In this document: piece by piece, positions 1 to 7,754 of the stretch | Position numbering within the stretch: position 1 is the first letter of the stretch | Layout: every line of letters begins with the position of its first letter | NCBI GenBank assembly: GCA_903821695.1 | Contig: CAIJLX010000057.1 | Coordinates: forward strand, 1-47,245 | From: an uncultured Alphaproteobacteria bacterium | GTDB lineage: Bacteria > Pseudomonadota > Alphaproteobacteria > Rickettsiales > CAIJLX01 | Reading direction: 5' to 3' | Length of the DNA stretch: 47,245 bases | Notes under the pieces: model-generated | The model's input: only the letters and a program-made list of their open reading frames with translations | Database searches by the model: none | What the model was told of the DNA's origin: nothing | Position numbers and translations under genes: made by a program

Positions 1-141
1 CCCTATCGAAAACTGGTGGGCAATACTCAAAACGCACATCCGAACGGCGTTAAAAGAAACCAGAAATCTCTCACAAGCAATACAAATTGCTTTCCAAAAT
101 ATGAATTATCATAAATACCAATTTAATTAGGAAATACTATA
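1..141 (+). mobile_element. Right end of an IS630-type insertion sequence (partial)
   Basis: The window opens inside an insertion sequence: bases 2-130 encode a transposase C-terminus and the element appears to end at a TA step near 138-141. IS630 elements insert at TA and duplicate it (family knowledge). The adjoining minus-strand methyltransferase frame is lost exactly at this point, which supports the boundary. The terminal inverted repeat cannot be verified because the left end is outside the window. Confidence 0.6.
2..130 (+). CDS. IS630-family transposase, C-terminal fragment
   Basis: Only the last 42 codons lie in the window, in frame from base 2 to the TAG at 128-130. The fragment begins PIENWWAILKTHIR, which fits the conserved SPDLNPIE-xxW-xxLK segment around the last catalytic glutamate of IS630/Tc1-mariner DDE transposases, followed by a short helical tail. 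The protein would cut and paste the element at TA dinucleotides. The gene continues upstream of the window, so the intactness of the DDE triad cannot be judged. The assignment rests on this one motif. Confidence 0.65.
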   Translation, partial: PIENWWAILKTHIRTALKETRNLSQAIQIAFQNMNYHKYQFN

Positions 142-526
142 GTGCATCATGAATACGCTGGAATGCCTCTGGTAATGATTTCTCTTCTAAAAAAAATAAA
201 CTCATATTTGCCCAGATGACATCGTATTTTTCTTTTACATTTAAATCCAACGCACCCTTTTGTACGACTTCTGCTATATGCTCTCTTTTGCTGACTATAG
301 AAAACATATAGGGATCTGGATCCCACGCATGTATTTTTAGCGAAGGATTATCCTTACCTATAGTTTCGCTGTGGCGCCCTGTTCCACAGCCAAGATCGAG
401 CATAAGTTCTGCCTTTTCAGGAATATGCGAGGTAAACCACTTAAAGCGCTCCTTATCCGCTGGCTCTAATTCCATGGTCCTTGCCGCGTATTTACTCCAA
501 TCGATATAATTATCTCTTTCGCGCAT
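137..526 (-). pseudogene. Class I SAM-dependent methyltransferase, truncated by the IS
   Basis: This 129-residue product carries a clear SAM-binding motif I, LDLGCGTGRH (about residues 43-52), an acidic motif II region (HAWDPDP) and a motif IV-like stretch DVIWANMSLFFL. It then stops right after RIHDAL, where this family normally continues into a KPGG turn and the last strands of the Rossmann fold. The stop codon at 137-139 lies seven bases from the IS630 transposase stop and seems to be supplied by the insertion sequence. The missing C-terminal third makes a functional enzyme unlikely. The substrate is unknown. The gene is more A+T-rich by eye than its neighbours. Confidence 0.7.
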
Positions 527-569
527 GTAATGAGAATAGCAAAAAAGTGTTAATGAAATATTAACCCAA

Positions 570-2660
570 TTACAATTTCATCCCTGCAAACACCTCATAA
601 TCATATAAATCCAACAGTTTTTTAACTGCCTCACCCCGCGGCGAAGTAAGCTCAGGATCGCGATTTAATATATATGCCGCATCATCGCGGGCGATGGTGA
701 GAAGCGATGTATGCACACTCAAATCTGCATGGCGAAAATCTGGGAAGCCGCTTTGTTTTTTGCCCACCATATCGCCCATACCGCGCAGACGCATATCAGC
801 CTCGGCGATCTCGAACCCATCTTCCGTTTCGCGCATTACTTTTAGGCGGTCATGTGCGGTTCTGCCGGCGCTATCGGCATAAAGCAGCAAGCAACTAGAA
901 GGTTTGTCGCCCCGCCCTACCCTGCCCCGCAATTGATGTAATTGGGAAAGGCCAAAACGCTCAGCATGTTCAATCACCATCACCGTTGCTTCGCGTACAT
1001 CGACGCCCACTTCAATCACCGTGGTCGCGATTAAAATATCAATCTCACCCTTGCGAAAGGCTTGCATCGTTGGCTCTCGGTCGGCTTGTTTCATACGACC
1101 ATGCACTAAGCCAATGCGTGGGTAATGCACTTTCATTGCTTCGAAGCGCTGCTCAGCCGCCGCCAAATCTAAATCCTCCGATTCTGCAACCAGCGGGCAC
1201 ACCCAATAAATACGCGAGCCTTGGGCGATCACCCGTTTTAATCCTTCGACCACTTCCATCAAACGTGAAAGCGGCAACACACGTGTATCAATCGGTTTTC
1301 GCCCAGCCGGTTTTTCGCGCAGGGTAGAAAGTTCCATATCGCCATAGCATGTGAGTGCAAGCGTGCGAGGAATGGGCGTTGCGCTCATCATCAACACATG
1401 CGTGCCTTTGGATTTTTCAATGAGTTGCAAACGTTGCTGCACACCAAAGCGATGTTGCTCATCAATCACCACCAATCCCAATTGTTTGAACGCAACACTT
1501 TGCTCGATCAATGCATGCGTGCCGATGACGAGATGCACCGCGCCAGTTGCGATATCCTGCTGCAATTTTTTCTTCGCTTTGCTTTGCGCAGTCAATAATT
1601 CAACGCGGATGCCGAGTGGGTTCAGCAATGCTTGGATCGTATTATAATGCTGGCGAGAAAGAAGTTCCGTCGGCGCCATTAATGCTGCTTGTGTGCCAGC
1701 TTCGATTGCTTGCAGCATCAGTAGCAGCGCGACAATGGTTTTACCGCTGCCAACATCACCCTGCAAAAGGCGCACCATACGATGGCCTTTTTTCATATCG
1801 GCGCTCAGTTCACACACCACTTCTTGTTGGCCTGTGGTTAACGTAAATGGCAGGCTTGCTATTAATTTTTGTACCAACATTCCATCGCCATTGAGCACCT
1901 GCCCGCTTTCGCGCGTATGTTTGCGGCGGGCCAATGCGAGCGCTAATTGATGGGCTAGTAACTCATCATACGCCAAACGCTGGCGGGCGGGTGAAAGTGG
2001 CTCTAACATTTCGGCGGATTGCGGATGGTGGAGTGAGAATAATGCTTCTTTCCAGCTGACGAATTTTTGTTTTTTGATGAATTCTGCGTCGCTCCATTCG
2101 GGATAATCCGGCAGATGCGGCAGGGCACGTTTTAAATAATTGAGAATCATTTTATTGCTAACACCAGCCGTCAACGGATACACCGGCTCCACCCGCCGTA
2201 CTTCCGCTTCGCGCTCTAATGGAACGATATAATCCGGATGTGGCATCGTTAAAATATCGCCCGCCATTTCGACTCTGCCACTCACAATTCGCCACTGGCC
2301 GATGGGAAGTTGGCGTTGTAAATAATCGCCCTTCACATGAAAGAAAATGAGAACAATACGTTCGCCTTGCTCATCGCGGCACCAGATGCGGTAAGGTCTG
2401 CGCGAGGAGGGATGTGGCACGGGTTGGTGCTCTTCCGCTTCTAACTTGATGGTGATGATATCGCCGGCTTTGGCTTGGCCAAGTGGCGTGTTTTTCCGGC
2501 GGTCTACTAATGAGACGGGTAAATGAAACAACAACTGTTTTTGGTTTTGGATACCGAGTTTTTTCATCAATGCGGCCCGCTTTTCCGGAATGCCCGGAAG
2601 CGGCGGCAGCGGCGCGGAAAGGAAATCAGGCAACGGGTTCGATGATCGTGTTGCCGGCAT
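570..2660 (-). CDS. recG: ATP-dependent DNA helicase RecG
   Basis: RecG remodels stalled replication forks and branch-migrates Holliday junctions. The 696-residue length is normal. An N-terminal wedge/OB domain (roughly residues 20-200) precedes two helicase lobes: Walker A GDVGSGKT at 301-308, the Walker B DEQH box at about 400-403, motif III MSATPIPRTLAL near 425, and the lobe-2 arginine region QLRGRVGRG. The C-terminal region has the RecG-type GMGDMVGKKQSGFPDF segment. The start codon lies 35 bases inside the upstream GGDEF-like gene, so the two are probably translationally coupled. It is the last gene of the long minus-strand envelope operon. Confidence 0.97.
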   Translation of the reverse strand: MPATRSSNPLPDFLSAPLPPLPGIPEKRAALMKKLGIQNQKQLLFHLPVSLVDRRKNTPLGQAKAGDIITIKLEAEEHQPVPHPSSRRPYRIWCRDEQGERIVLIFFHVKGDYLQRQLPIGQWRIVSGRVEMAGDILTMPHPDYIVPLEREAEVRRVEPVYPLTAGVSNKMILNYLKRALPHLPDYPEWSDAEFIKKQKFVSWKEALFSLHHPQSAEMLEPLSPARQRLAYDELLAHQLALALARRKHTRESGQVLNGDGMLVQKLIASLPFTLTTGQQEVVCELSADMKKGHRMVRLLQGDVGSGKTIVALLLMLQAIEAGTQAALMAPTELLSRQHYNTIQALLNPLGIRVELLTAQSKAKKKLQQDIATGAVHLVIGTHALIEQSVAFKQLGLVVIDEQHRFGVQQRLQLIEKSKGTHVLMMSATPIPRTLALTCYGDMELSTLREKPAGRKPIDTRVLPLSRLMEVVEGLKRVIAQGSRIYWVCPLVAESEDLDLAAAEQRFEAMKVHYPRIGLVHGRMKQADREPTMQAFRKGEIDILIATTVIEVGVDVREATVMVIEHAERFGLSQLHQLRGRVGRGDKPSSCLLLYADSAGRTAHDRLKVMRETEDGFEIAEADMRLRGMGDMVGKKQSGFPDFRHADLSVHTSLLTIARDDAAYILNRDPELTSPRGEAVKKLLDLYDYEVFAGMKL

Positions 2661-3525
2661 TGAGTTCCGCCTCGCGTATCATGCGTTGGCATTGTTCGAT
2701 TTGTGCGGTTGGCAAACCTTTGCCTGTCAGTTCAAAATAACTCGCAGTGAGCGTGACAGAAACTTTTTCCTTCGGCAATTCGACCGGATGCGCTTCAAAC
2801 ATCCAGCGAATACGATTGAGCGGAATTTTCGCATTTTCTTTTTTGGTTTCGAGCAACAACACCGCAACACGGTTAGGCTCAACATACCCCATCACATCAT
2901 CTTCCCGCAGATTGGTGGTGACCACTTGCCCCATATGCTTGAACAAAATCTTGGAAGATTCCTGCCCATGTTTATGCGTGATTTCATTATATTGGTCGAT
3001 GCGCAGCAACGCGAGACACGCACTTACTTTATTTTGCGCCACCGCCTCATTCACAATTTTCAAATATTTGAGGAACGAGGTCCGGTTCGGCAGCCCAATG
3101 ATCGGCTCCAGCACATCTTGCTCTGGCGCTTCTGTCATCCCCAATTGCGCACGCAGGCTTTCGATCACTTTCAGACGGCTGATATGCAATTGAAAACGTG
3201 GGTTCTCATTATCGCTCATGCCACGTAAAATTTTTAGCGAAAAGCGAATCTCGCGGCCTTTTTTATGCAGCAATGCGAACTTCGAAATTTTGCTTAATAC
3301 GGCCGACAAATCTTGAATCTCATCGCCAAATTCAAGATAGTTTTCGATCATATCTTGAATATTGCGCGGTAAAATCATCCGCAAATCTTTGCCGATCAAT
3401 TCATCTGCATCGAGCGCCAAATGATGCTGCAAATCTGGGTCTACAGACATAATCGTCAAGGTTTTTTCAGCTTGGTTCTGAAGCACTTCCAGCTGCAAAT
3501 CATCTCTGCGGGTAGCACTGCTCAT
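2626..3525 (-). CDS. PAS-like plus degenerate GGDEF-domain protein
   Basis: The 299-residue protein has an N-terminal PAS-like segment (about residues 10-115: ADELIGKDLRMILP, then a predicted sheet ending RFQLHISRL). After a short helix comes a GGDEF-type cyclase fold opening with LPNRTSFLKYL. The catalytic loop that would read RYGGDEF reads GYVEPNR, so the signature is gone and diguanylate cyclase activity is not expected. A role as a sensor, a GTP/c-di-GMP binding protein or a partner of the adjacent EAL protein is inference. It follows the EAL gene with a one-base TAATG overlap and overlaps recG by 35 bases. The product is soluble, with no membrane segment. Confidence 0.75.
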   Translation of the reverse strand: MSSATRRDDLQLEVLQNQAEKTLTIMSVDPDLQHHLALDADELIGKDLRMILPRNIQDMIENYLEFGDEIQDLSAVLSKISKFALLHKKGREIRFSLKILRGMSDNENPRFQLHISRLKVIESLRAQLGMTEAPEQDVLEPIIGLPNRTSFLKYLKIVNEAVAQNKVSACLALLRIDQYNEITHKHGQESSKILFKHMGQVVTTNLREDDVMGYVEPNRVAVLLLETKKENAKIPLNRIRWMFEAHPVELPKEKVSVTLTASYFELTGKGLPTAQIEQCQRMIREAELNAGNTIIEPVA

Positions 3526-4793
3526 TAGTTTATCACCTGTGAAACGGGATCAACCATTTTATCCGTATGCCGCCCTTGGAACATGGTAATGCCAAGCCCC
3601 TGGCCATATTCAATCGCCTGCGGACTATCACACCGGCATAACACGACACGCGCCGGCCCAATGCGTTTCACCGCATCTTCCATCGGCTTATGATTCACTT
3701 GTGCGAGCGCTGCGCGGCTATCCGCACTCCACAGCAATTTGATCAGATCAAAATCAAGCTGTTGGCGGTCAAGCTGGGTGAAGCCCTGACGTGTAAGCCC
3801 ATCAATGCAAATCCGGTAGCCTAAATTATGCGCAAGGTTGCGTGCCGCGATATAGGCGTTCATATCGGCAAACACATCGGCGACTGAAATTTCTAAAATC
3901 AGCGATGGCTTCATTTGCATTTTGACACGCTGGTCAAACTCCGCAAATGCCGTAGAAAGAATGGTTTCGACATTAATATTAATGCTCACCGGCGAACGCA
4001 TATAAAGGCTTGCCCGCGCGCCCAAAACGCTCAACACATGCAAATCCAGGCATTCGGTGAGATATTTGAACAGGCCTTTATTCGCCGTAAAATCGACCTG
4101 CATGCCGACTAGTTTACGTAAGTGCGGAATATTCACATAAATTTCTTCAAACACAGGCCGGATGCTGCCATCACGCATCACGATGCAAATCGGCTGGCGG
4201 CGGAAAGCCTGGCTTAAATCTGCCCGACGCAAATCACCTTCGATCATCGCCAGCCGCGAAAGATTGATCGGTTGCAACGCATTCGCTCCGCCATAACCCG
4301 AATTGGCATTTTGCGCGCCAGAGTCACGTGGCGGCGTATAAAAAGCAGGCGCACCCATGCTGGATTCGGCGGCACGGTTACGAGTACTGCCCATAAATTT
4401 GGTGCGGCAAATTTCCTGTACGTCGCGCCATTGGAAACCCAAATCATACACTTCGCAGAAATCTTTGGTCTCCTCGCCGTTCATGTCATACGCGAGCGGA
4501 TCATCGACAAATAAATAACGCAGCTGGAAAATCGCTTTTTCGATGAGGCCGCGGTCATTGCCGGGGTACATCAGCACCACATCGGAATCCTGCGTGAGTG
4601 CCACAGTCGCATCCGTGTCACGAAACAAATCCTGCAATACGTTAACCGCGATTTTGAGTTGATAGTCGCTGCGGTAATGTTCTTGCAGGCGCGAAAGATG
4701 GAACAGCACGAAGTAATGGCCGGAGCCATTTTCCTTCAAACCCGTCACCAATTCCAGCAGCTTACCTTCCGGCGCAGACAGTAATAATTTCAT
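3525..4793 (-). CDS. Degenerate EAL-domain protein
   Basis: From the ATG at 4793 the product has 422 residues; a TTG 18 bases upstream is possible but less likely. The N-terminal part (about 1-130) may be a worn GGDEF-like fold. The C-terminal half follows the EAL phosphodiesterase pattern but with key changes: the EAL position reads FEEI, the second metal-ligand block reads LEISVAD instead of LEITES, and the IDDFG block reads IDGLTRQ, so the paired aspartates are lost. Active c-di-GMP hydrolysis is therefore unlikely. A binding or scaffold role is inference. It lies 42 bases after lpxA and touches the GGDEF-like gene by one base. Confidence 0.75.
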   Translation of the reverse strand: MKLLLSAPEGKLLELVTGLKENGSGHYFVLFHLSRLQEHYRSDYQLKIAVNVLQDLFRDTDATVALTQDSDVVLMYPGNDRGLIEKAIFQLRYLFVDDPLAYDMNGEETKDFCEVYDLGFQWRDVQEICRTKFMGSTRNRAAESSMGAPAFYTPPRDSGAQNANSGYGGANALQPINLSRLAMIEGDLRRADLSQAFRRQPICIVMRDGSIRPVFEEIYVNIPHLRKLVGMQVDFTANKGLFKYLTECLDLHVLSVLGARASLYMRSPVSININVETILSTAFAEFDQRVKMQMKPSLILEISVADVFADMNAYIAARNLAHNLGYRICIDGLTRQGFTQLDRQQLDFDLIKLLWSADSRAALAQVNHKPMEDAVKRIGPARVVLCRCDSPQAIEYGQGLGITMFQGRHTDKMVDPVSQVIN

Positions 4794-4835
4794 ACACTTA
4801 TGGTGTAGCAAAACCTGTAAGCCACGAAAAGGATT

Positions 4836-5627
4836 TTATGCAGCTTGCTCCGGCAAACACACCGCGCGCGAGCTATCTGCGCGCAAGAAAGACACAATCT
4901 CCGTCACCGCGCTGGTTTCCGGATGGCTATTTGCGAGATTTTCTAAGCGTGCTGCGAACGTACCGGATTGTAAAAACAGCTGGTCAAACGCCGCCCGCAT
5001 ATTCTGAATTTCCTCACGCGAAAAGCCTCGGCGTTTCAAACCGATGAGATTTAACCCCACCAAATGCGCACGTTTACCGGTCGCCTGGCCATAAGGAATC
5101 ACATCATTCTCAATCCCGCTCATCCCGCCGATCATTGCGTGGTGGCCAATGCGCACGAACTGATGCACCGCCGAAAGCCCGCCAATAATCGCGTGATCAC
5201 CGACATGTACATGTCCCGCGAGCGTTGCATTGTTTGCCAGAATCACTCGGTTGCCCACCTGGCAATCATGCGCCACATGTGCACCCATCATGAACAAGCA
5301 ATCATCGCCAACTACCGTTGTCATCCCGCCACCTTCCGTGCCAGGGTTCATCGTGACATGCTCGCGGATTTTATTGCGTTTACCGATGGTCAATGTCGAA
5401 GGCTCACCATGGAATTTCAAATCCTGCGGCGCGGTGCCGATCGAAGCGAACGGGAAAATTTCGGTATCTTCACCAATGGTCGTTTTGCCATCGACCACTA
5501 CATGCGCATGCAACCGCACACGATCGCCCAGCACGACTTCCGCGCCAACTACGCAGTAGGGCCCGATATTTACGTCTTTACCAAGTTTGGCGGAGGGGTC
5601 GATTATAGCAGAGGGATGAATAGACAT
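4836..5627 (-). CDS. lpxA: UDP-N-acetylglucosamine O-acyltransferase
   Basis: LpxA performs the first step of lipid A synthesis: transfer of a hydroxyacyl chain from ACP to UDP-GlcNAc in the cytoplasm. The start MSIHPSAIIDPSA fits the family, so the ATG at 5627 was chosen over an in-frame ATG 30 bases upstream; the product is 263 residues. Left-handed parallel beta-helix hexapeptide repeats run through about residue 190, and the GAHVAHDC block holds H120, equivalent to the catalytic H125 of E. coli. The C-terminus is the usual helical domain. In many genomes lpxB follows; here a degenerate EAL gene does. Confidence 0.96.
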   Translation of the reverse strand: MSIHPSAIIDPSAKLGKDVNIGPYCVVGAEVVLGDRVRLHAHVVVDGKTTIGEDTEIFPFASIGTAPQDLKFHGEPSTLTIGKRNKIREHVTMNPGTEGGGMTTVVGDDCLFMMGAHVAHDCQVGNRVILANNATLAGHVHVGDHAIIGGLSAVHQFVRIGHHAMIGGMSGIENDVIPYGQATGKRAHLVGLNLIGLKRRGFSREEIQNMRAAFDQLFLQSGTFAARLENLANSHPETSAVTEIVSFLRADSSRAVCLPEQAA

Positions 5628-5680
5628 ACGGAGGATATAGCAAGCCAATCCACCCATGTTTGTTACAAATTGTTACGGGT

Positions 5681-6127
5681 CTAGCTGCCCATAATCATGG
5701 CGGTCACCAGCGCTTCAGCAACCAATACGCCTTCAACCTTCGCCTCACAGCGAAAGCGCCACACATTGCCACGGCTGCGGTCTTTAGTGACGTGAATATG
5801 CAATGTATCACCAGGGCCAACCGGCTTGCGGAAACGGCATTCGTCGATCGACATAAAATAGACCAACTGGCCTTGCGCCTTTTCGCCCATAGTTTCGACC
5901 ACCAAAATGGCGCAGGTTTGTGCCATCGATTCGATAATCAGCACGCCCGGCATCACCGGTTTTCCTGGGAAGTGGCCAGGGAAGAACGGCTCGTTGATGG
6001 TCACGTTTTTCACGCCCACGGCGCTTTCGCCCAGCACTATATCTTTCACCTTATCCACTAGCAGGAATGGATAACGGTGCGGGATCATTTTCATGATCTG
6101 TTCAATGGAAATCGTGGTCGTTGTCAT
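5681..6127 (-). CDS. fabZ: 3-hydroxyacyl-[ACP] dehydratase FabZ
   Basis: FabZ removes water from 3-hydroxyacyl-ACP in fatty acid elongation and competes with LpxA and LpxD for hydroxyacyl-ACP, which explains its position between their genes. The 148-residue hot-dog protein has the N-terminal [14 protein letters not shown] block, catalytic H52 in GHFPG and catalytic E66 in [11 protein letters not shown]. The stop of lpxD overlaps its start by four bases, and lpxA begins 53 bases downstream. Confidence 0.97.
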   Translation of the reverse strand: MTTTTISIEQIMKMIPHRYPFLLVDKVKDIVLGESAVGVKNVTINEPFFPGHFPGKPVMPGVLIIESMAQTCAILVVETMGEKAQGQLVYFMSIDECRFRKPVGPGDTLHIHVTKDRSRGNVWRFRCEAKVEGVLVAEALVTAMIMGS

Positions 6128-7185
6128 GATGTTTCGTCTGTGTCCGATGAAAACTCGTTTCTCTTGGTAAATTCAGACTTTGTCAAGTTTTTGAGTGCAA
6201 GTGTCTGCTTATGCCACTCGCGCATTGGCATCGCTGGGCTGCCGCCAATATCCATCGGGTGCTCCACGCTGCGCATTACACCGCTTTTCGCGGCAATCCG
6301 CGAACCACCGGCAATATTAATATGTCCTGCAATTCCCACCTGCCCGCCAACCACGACATAATCGCCCAATTGCGTGCTACCCGAAATGCCGACCTGCGAC
6401 ACGATAATGCAACCTTTACCCAGCCGCACATTATGGCCAATTTGCACCAAATTATCAATTTTGACGCCGTCACTAATCACCGTATCCGGCGCGGCGCCAC
6501 GATCAATCGTCGTGCCTGCACCAATTTCAACATCATTGCCAATCACCACTTTGCCTAATTGCGGCACCTTAATATGATGCCCACGCTCGGTCGCAAAGCC
6601 AAAGCCATCCTGCCCAATCGAAGCCGATGGATGAATAATCACCCGATCGCCCATCATCGTATAGGCAATATGGCAATGCGCACCAATTTTACACTCCTTG
6701 CCTATCATCACCCCATGTCGCAATACCGCACCAGAACCTATGAACGAACCATCGCCCACCACTACATCGGCCTCAATCACCGCATAAGGTTCAATCGCAC
6801 AACCCGCGCCAATCTGGGCTGTTGGGTGAATGACCGCAGTTGGATGAATTTTTGCTTCCGGCTGTAATTCGGGATAAAACAACCGCGCGATTTTGGCATA
6901 GGTTGCATACGGGTTTTCGCTAATTAACAGCACCATACCTTTGGGCGCCATCGGGATCAACCGTGCACGTGCCACACAAGCGCCTGCCTGGCTCTCCGAA
7001 AATTGCTGCGTATAACGGCTGTTGTCTAGGAAACTAATATGCTCTTCAGTGGCCTGGCCCAGTGGCGCCACATCCGCAAACATCCGCCCACCGAGCTCTG
7101 GCTGATACAGTTCTGCTTCTACAGCATCAGCCAGCGCGCGGGCGGAAAACGGCCCTTTCCGGTCATAAAACCGTGAATGGGGCAT
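6124..7185 (-). CDS. lpxD: UDP-3-O-acylglucosamine N-acyltransferase
   Basis: LpxD adds the second, N-linked hydroxyacyl chain to UDP-3-O-acyl-glucosamine in lipid A synthesis. The 353-residue protein starts with the uridine-binding N-terminal domain (ending near residue 105), followed by hexapeptide beta-helix repeats ([14 protein letters not shown] onward) with the histidine-containing segment [11 protein letters not shown] in the active-site region. The C-terminal helix is present. It overlaps fabZ by four bases and lies four bases downstream of the skp gene, so it is clearly within the operon. Confidence 0.97.
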   Translation of the reverse strand: MPHSRFYDRKGPFSARALADAVEAELYQPELGGRMFADVAPLGQATEEHISFLDNSRYTQQFSESQAGACVARARLIPMAPKGMVLLISENPYATYAKIARLFYPELQPEAKIHPTAVIHPTAQIGAGCAIEPYAVIEADVVVGDGSFIGSGAVLRHGVMIGKECKIGAHCHIAYTMMGDRVIIHPSASIGQDGFGFATERGHHIKVPQLGKVVIGNDVEIGAGTTIDRGAAPDTVISDGVKIDNLVQIGHNVRLGKGCIIVSQVGISGSTQLGDYVVVGGQVGIAGHINIAGGSRIAAKSGVMRSVEHPMDIGGSPAMPMREWHKQTLALKNLTKSEFTKRNEFSSDTDETS

Positions 7186-7189
7186 TGGC

Positions 7190-7732
7190 CTAGTTTTTCA
7201 CGTCTTTGATTTCGACATTCACCGTCGCGAGCTTGCTGTTCAGCGCGGCCAATACTTCACTGGAAATATCCATATTGCTTTGGAAATACAAAGCCTGCGA
7301 AGCCGGAATAGCAATGGTAAAACCTTTATCTTCCGCGATGCCTTTGATGATTTCTACAACAGTTTTCTGAACGGTGCCGAGCGCTTGGGTATAAGCATTC
7401 TCAAGCTGAGCACGTTTTTTCTGCACATCGCGTTGCACGCCAGCTACTTTTTCTTGGAATTCTTTACGCTTTTTCTCGAACGCATCAGCGGAAAGCGATG
7501 CTTTTTGTTTGCCAAGTGCTTGATCTTCTTTCATCAGGCTTTCTTCCTGCTTGTTGATTTGCGCCTGGAATTCGTTCTTCTTTTTCTCGAGTTGCTTATT
7601 GATATCTTTAGTCGCGGTTGATTCCGACACGATTTTCTGGATATCAACAATCGCGATTTTTGGTGCATCGGCTGCTTGTGCCTGGAAAGCAGCAAGTAAC
7701 ATAATAACAGCAAGGCTTAATAGACGTTTCAT
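7190..7732 (-). CDS. skp: OmpH/Skp-family periplasmic chaperone
   Basis: Skp-like chaperones hold unfolded outer-membrane proteins in the periplasm on their way to BamA. The 180-residue product has a signal peptide ([20 protein letters not shown]) followed by a core strand, [11 protein letters not shown], and a long charged coiled coil (about residues 45-130: repeated EKK, KQE and QKK patterns), the tentacle of the trimer. A strong ribosome binding site, AAGGAG, precedes the ATG by six bases. It lies between bamA and lpxD, the usual proteobacterial order. Confidence 0.92.
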   Translation of the reverse strand: MKRLLSLAVIMLLAAFQAQAADAPKIAIVDIQKIVSESTATKDINKQLEKKKNEFQAQINKQEESLMKEDQALGKQKASLSADAFEKKRKEFQEKVAGVQRDVQKKRAQLENAYTQALGTVQKTVVEIIKGIAEDKGFTIAIPASQALYFQSNMDISSEVLAALNSKLATVNVEIKDVKN

Positions 7733-7754
7733 AGAGACTCCTTAGGTTAAAAAT

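Noticed and set aside
2590-3228. 212-codon plus-strand frame
   Set aside because: Shadow of the recG start and the GGDEF-like gene, both better supported.
5625-5640. CCTCC just before the lpxA start (also before uppS at 13604-13610), matching the 16S anti-Shine-Dalgarno itself
   Set aside because: It cannot pair with the ribosome and no mechanism is known; at uppS it is explained by the palindrome. Treated as coincidence.
5064-5684. 206-codon plus-strand frame
   Set aside because: Antisense to lpxA; no recognisable protein and no ribosome binding site.
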